A DNA stretch of 45,565 nt, from the NCBI GenBank assembly GCA_030248065.1, contig JASAMV010005689.1, positions 1 to 45,565 on the forward strand, in the 5' to 3' direction. The notes beneath the pieces were generated by a model that did no database searches, was not told where the DNA came from, and worked only from the letters and a program-made list of their open reading frames with translations. The position numbers were made by a program, and so were the translations under genes. The first letter of the stretch is position 1, and the number at the start of each line of letters is the position of its first letter. Shown piece by piece: positions 41,791 through 45,565 of this stretch. This DNA is from Rhynchonema sp. JSB1_4. Lineage: Eukaryota; Nematoda; Chromadorea; Monhysterida; Xyalidae.

Positions 41791-44477
41791 AAACTTCCAA
41801 ATTGTTGCTCGATGTTTTTTACACTATTATTGTAGCGTTTCAATGCAGGTGCAAAGAACTGGAAATGTTTCAAATAGTTCAATTCAAAGTAGTTCAAATC
41901 ACAATAGTACTACAAATTAACAATTTTTTTAAATTAGCAAAAAACTAATCCATGAACACAAAAACTCACCACAGCTATCTAAACTGGGCAGTTATGACTC
42001 CCCATTTTACAAACACCCAGGTTTCTCATAAAACCACGATACTGTCAAATTTTATTTTTTATTTTTATTCTTTATAACTTTTATCCAATTGCCAACATCT
42101 CTCAATATCATATGTACGTCTTTAAACTATTATTTCGTGTCCTTTTATGGTATTTTTTTTCTTTTCTAAATCACAATAGTACTACAATTTAGCAATTTTT
42201 TAAAAATAATTTCTTTGAAAATTGTTTGAAGTTTATCTTTTTACTAAGTGAGTTTCACATGGCGTTTGTGCTATTCGGCTGACGAGCGGGGGCACAACGT
42301 CACGCCGATGGTCTCGAATACCTGCGAAACCTAGGCGTAGACAGCACTCCAAATAAATTTTTTCAATAATTTGCTAAATACAACAGTTACACGATGCTCT
42401 CGCATCCCTTCAAACTCTGATTACCGTTGCCACACCGCCGTTTCGCATGCGAGATTCCAACTGGATTGTGTATGCCGCGACTTTGGTTCCATTACGTCTT
42501 GTAGAGCGGCTGTCAGGCAGACGCATGAGTACACGTCTGGCAAGTGCACATCCTGCAGCTGGCTAGGTACCCTTCTTGACATTGACAGCTAGTTTTAACG
42601 CACATCCGTTTCTGTGTATGCACGCACTTTTGAGACCAGAGCTTTTTTCTTGGGTCCATGTGTGGGCCGCTGTGCTCTTCTAAATACAATCGAAATTGTT
42701 GAGCCCATGAATGTCTTTAAATGCTGATGCTGTGGGTGTGGTTGGTACCCAATTAACCAACTGTTCCCAACACACCCATTGGGAATCTCCGTGTCCGTGT
42801 ATTTGCCTCACTGGCTGGCTGCGAAAGCTGACTGGTAGTGCTTTGCTGCTCACACATGAGCCTGATTCCATGATGCTGCGCTTCACAAGGCATTGCTAAC
42901 GGTTGGATTCTAGATTTGAGTCTTGCACTTGGGGTGCAGGTTTGGATCCTTTCTGTTTACGTCAGCTTTTATTGTCGTCATTGGCAGTATAATGTCGAAC
43001 AGCTGTTGATTGGTTTTGCCCCAACCCATCCTCATCCTTGTGGTATGCGCGTGTTGTACTGTCACTGCGCTGCTTTGTGCTTTGTATGAGTCATCAGTTG
43101 GTTCTTGTATCCGCAACGGAACAAGCATTGCTGTTATCATTTTCGTTTCGTTTTATTTTGTCTTTGTGCCTACTTGTTCAATGTTTCGCCCCCCCCACGC
43201 CCCACCGCTTGTAAAACCTTTTAGTCGAAAAACACTATTCGAATTACCGCCACCGTACTTTTGCCCCTTTTTGGATGGCAGCGCGTCAAATGCTGATGTA
43301 TGCGTGGCCAACGCCCATTATTTTCCAAAAATTCCAGAGGTTTTTGTTTACGCGACCATTTCGAAAGCGCTTGACATTTAGTTGACTTTGAGGCGAGTAT
43401 GGACTTCAAATGCCACTTCTATCGCTCATTCTGACGGTGGTTGACGAAAAGATCCAAGCGTCCATAAGGTACCACACTGAGCGCTTTGTTTTTACGCTGT
43501 TTCTTTCAGAGTTTGCACTAACGTTTCACTGTTCTGGTTCAGTTCGTACCGCATGTATATTCTCACATGGTTACATTTTTCAGGCGGTTGATACAACAAC
43601 TGATATTGATATATTTGGATCTCAAACAAACCAAAGGATACGTCACCAATTACAAGCCCATTTATCCTCTACGAGGAACTTTCGTGGTGCCACCCAGAGT
43701 CTCAGTTGAATGACATGTCAGGTTGCGTTTTGGCCCAGTGACGATGATTGATGGCGTGTTTTAGACACCGACCTGTCTCAAGTTGCTCAAAAGATACCGC
43801 ACGTTTTGAACGCTGTCGTCTTTTTGGCAGCTAATGTTGTCCGGTACCCCATTCCTTGTTCTCGCCAGCAGACCCTAAGTGTTTTTTAGGTTCCTGGTGC
43901 TCATCATCTTAAGTCCGTAACTTCAGCCAACTATTGTAGATCAGCTGTTTCTGACGAGAGGATCGTTGCCTTTTAGTTTTAGCGCGCCGTTCACCTTTAC
44001 TGCTCTATTTTGCCGTTTTCGCCGCCTTTTGCGCTTTTTTCTGTCTTCGAACTTTATGCTCTGCGTTTTGCTTGAGTTGAGTGCATCTCGTGACCACGTG
44101 GTGTCACCTTTTTGTACCTTGTACTATCTATGAATGGTACGTGGTAGTAACTTTACTGCGTGCGTGCTCCATACTATCGATGCCAGATGTGACCTCTTTA
44201 ACAATACTTTCTCTTTTTTCAGTGAATTCCAAATTCCAAATGACACAAACATAAAATAGATTACGAACATGACAACGTTACCGATTGCTCATCGTTGCCT
44301 GACTTGAGTGCAATAATATTACCGTTTATTTTACTCAATGAGCGCCACACATTCCACGAACACAACAAAGCTTGTAGCCGTGACAAGTAACAACAACAAC
44401 ACTAACAGGTAAAATAGGCGTTTTCTTTTGTAAATACAACTGAAAAGATTATATGGTGTCAATTTTTCAGAAAAGCC
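41791..44477. other. Large gap with no recognisable gene
   Basis: Begins A/T-rich (41790-42250), then mixed sequence with short ORFs and none recognisable. The HEATR5 exon that follows is preceded by an acceptor (TTTTTCAG, ends 44470), so a non-coding first exon and promoter of that gene probably lie in this gap. Confidence 0.4.
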
Positions 44478-45015
44478 ATGGAGCAATCACATAGTCTGAT
44501 TTTGAATGAACAAGCGCTGGCTGAAATGCCTGACCCGAAGAAACCGCTGTTTGTGCACGAGTGGCTGAGGTTTCTCGACAAGATATTGCCCGTTACACAG
44601 AAGGTTATTTTTTTACCAGCAGTTAGCATTGAGCGTGGCGTTTTTGAACTGTGGTAGATGCCCCCGTACCGAAAAGGGAAAAACGTGATGTTATTTCCGT
44701 CAACCGCACCAAAACATGTGCATGACACACGACCAGCTGGGAAATGTTTTGGTTGAAGTGTGAAGGCATGGCATGGTATGGCAAGGCGTAGTTGAGTGAA
44801 TCGAAATGATTATTTCGTTTTGCTGCGTGATAATGAATAAGAATCTAATTCATACATTATTTTTTCCACGCACAGTGGACAAATTATCCCCAATTTCAGT
44901 CCGACATCGAAGGCAGTCAAGCAAAACTGGTTGAACAACTCAGCACGCAACTGCAGCTCGAACTGAACCCTCCAGTCGACCCATATTGGCCAGATGCCTG
45001 GCCACGTTGTTTTGT
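44478..45015 (+). CDS. HEATR5: HEATR5-family protein, first two coding exons, with apparent frameshift
   Basis: Exon 1, 44478-44603 (phase 0, 42 aa), begins MEQSHSLILNEQALAEMPDP and continues LFVHEWLRFLDKILPVTQK, closely matching the conserved N-terminus of HEATR5A/B. Exon 2 starts at 44900 (SDIEGSQAKLVEQLSTQLQL) and ends near 45015. HEATR5 is a very long HEAT-repeat protein that works with AP-1/aftiphilin in clathrin-dependent trafficking; only about 80 of about 2000 residues are here. Near 44972 the frame must shift by one base to keep the family motif LARCLATLF. Before the shift the frame reads LELNPP. This could be a base error, a polymorphism or decay. The TTTTTCAG before exon 1 implies a 5'-UTR intron. 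Confidence 0.75.
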
Positions 45016-45565
45016 GTTCGTTTATTGTTTTGGTCATTGTTGTCGCTTTGTGCGGTTTTACATCACTATAAAACTGACACGAGAGCTTTCATCCCGATGT
45101 CATGTAGCGCTGAAACATCAGCTAACGGAAGTGCAGTGATGGGTTGGGGCCACCCTGGCAAGGCGGGTAGAGTGCATAGGGGAGAAAATCCGGGGCTGGT
45201 AGGCGGTAGCGTACCATACAACGTTTTTTCGTGTGCCTTTTCATGTGTTACAGAAAGTACATACATATATCACGCGCCCCGTGGCGCGCAATTTTTTGCT
45301 CTTTTGCGTTTCGGTCGAAATTTTGGGCATTTTTGACCGAAAGCTGTGCATTTTGAGAATAAAAATAAAGAAGGCGGGTAGGCTCCGATTGGGAGACTAC
45401 CCCTCCCTAGCAACAGCACTGCGGAACGGAAGTGTACCTCATTGTGCGGGATGTGTGCCATGCAAGCCGATATAATGCAATAGGCTTTCACGATTTCAGC
45501 GCGTGTCGCTATCACGCAGAAAATAAAAAAATCGACTGACTAGATCACCTTGCCAAAAAGCCAAC
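45016..45565. other. HEATR5 intron with hAT-like insertion, window end
   Basis: Contains the element at 45134-45426 and a GCGCGCCCCGTGGCGCGC palindrome followed by ATTTTTTG near 45272. The next HEATR5 exon is not reached. Confidence 0.4.
45134..45426. mobile_element. CAGTG...CACTG element with GGCGGGTAG words
   Basis: Starts CAGTGATGGGTTGGGG and ends near CAACAGCACTG. The 8-mer CGGAAGTG lies directly before the start (45126-45133) and again at 45427-45434, five bases after the CACTG. GGCGGGTAG-type words occur on both sides of an A/T-rich core holding GTGGCGCGCAATTTTTTG, a core type shared with the 37-41 kb nest. Confidence 0.55.

Overview
This window is metazoan nuclear DNA. Its genes are split by introns (GT...AG, acceptors often TTTCAG) and encode animal-type proteins: a synaptophysin-family vesicle protein, core 1 beta-1,3-galactosyltransferase, HEATR5, the nucleotide hydrolase DNPH1, and LDLa and cysteine-rich secreted modules. 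A 7TM-like segment followed in phase by a globin recalls the GLB-33 receptors described from nematodes. Together with the many TTTCAG acceptors this points weakly to an ecdysozoan, perhaps nematode-like, but I cannot name the species.

Layout. 1-3691 is one end of a Polinton/Maverick (adintovirus-like) element. It has an intronless, tightly packed major capsid protein (5' end outside the window), an adenain-like protease and four unrecognised ORFs. The ORFs are arranged as divergent pairs around two promoters that carry heat-shock-element arrays next to TATA boxes. 3.8-5.05 kb is non-coding: 22 copies of the palindrome ACGNNCGT, then a 73-bp tandem repeat. 5.09-6.43 kb (+) is a small unknown gene. 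7.64-10.35 kb (+) is the 7TM-like/globin gene, with its 5' exons unresolved. 10.35-17.1 kb is mostly repeats: 145-bp direct repeats, a 2-kb inverted-repeat element and a TAGGAAAT-rich foldback. 17.14-20.48 kb (+) is a C1GALT1-like glycosyltransferase, followed by a hAT-like insertion. 21.8-23.6 kb (+) is a synaptophysin-family gene. 24.98-28.32 kb (-) is a 15-exon gene for a 497-aa secreted Gly/Lys-rich protein with an acidic tail. 28.88-30.68 kb (-) is an LDLa/single-TM/PPxY receptor. 32.38-33.41 kb (+) is DNPH1, convergent with a secreted cysteine-rich (EB-like) gene at 33.85-36.14 kb (-). 36.95-41.8 kb is a nest of small non-autonomous hAT-like elements. 44.48-45.0 kb (+) holds the first exons of HEATR5.

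The most unusual material is the transposon nest. At least three elements have perfect 8-bp target-site duplications, and each interior consists of one short word repeated many times. Two related elements share ends and core but carry different words at corresponding positions, as if all words had been replaced together. Other signals are the HSE-driven promoters of the viral element, the 7TM-like/globin gene, and a 10-mer (TGATGTTTCA) found ten times in 45 kb, mostly in introns.

Exon models were made by hand from phase-compatible splice sites. All internal phases in the listed models agree, but no transcript or database evidence was available.
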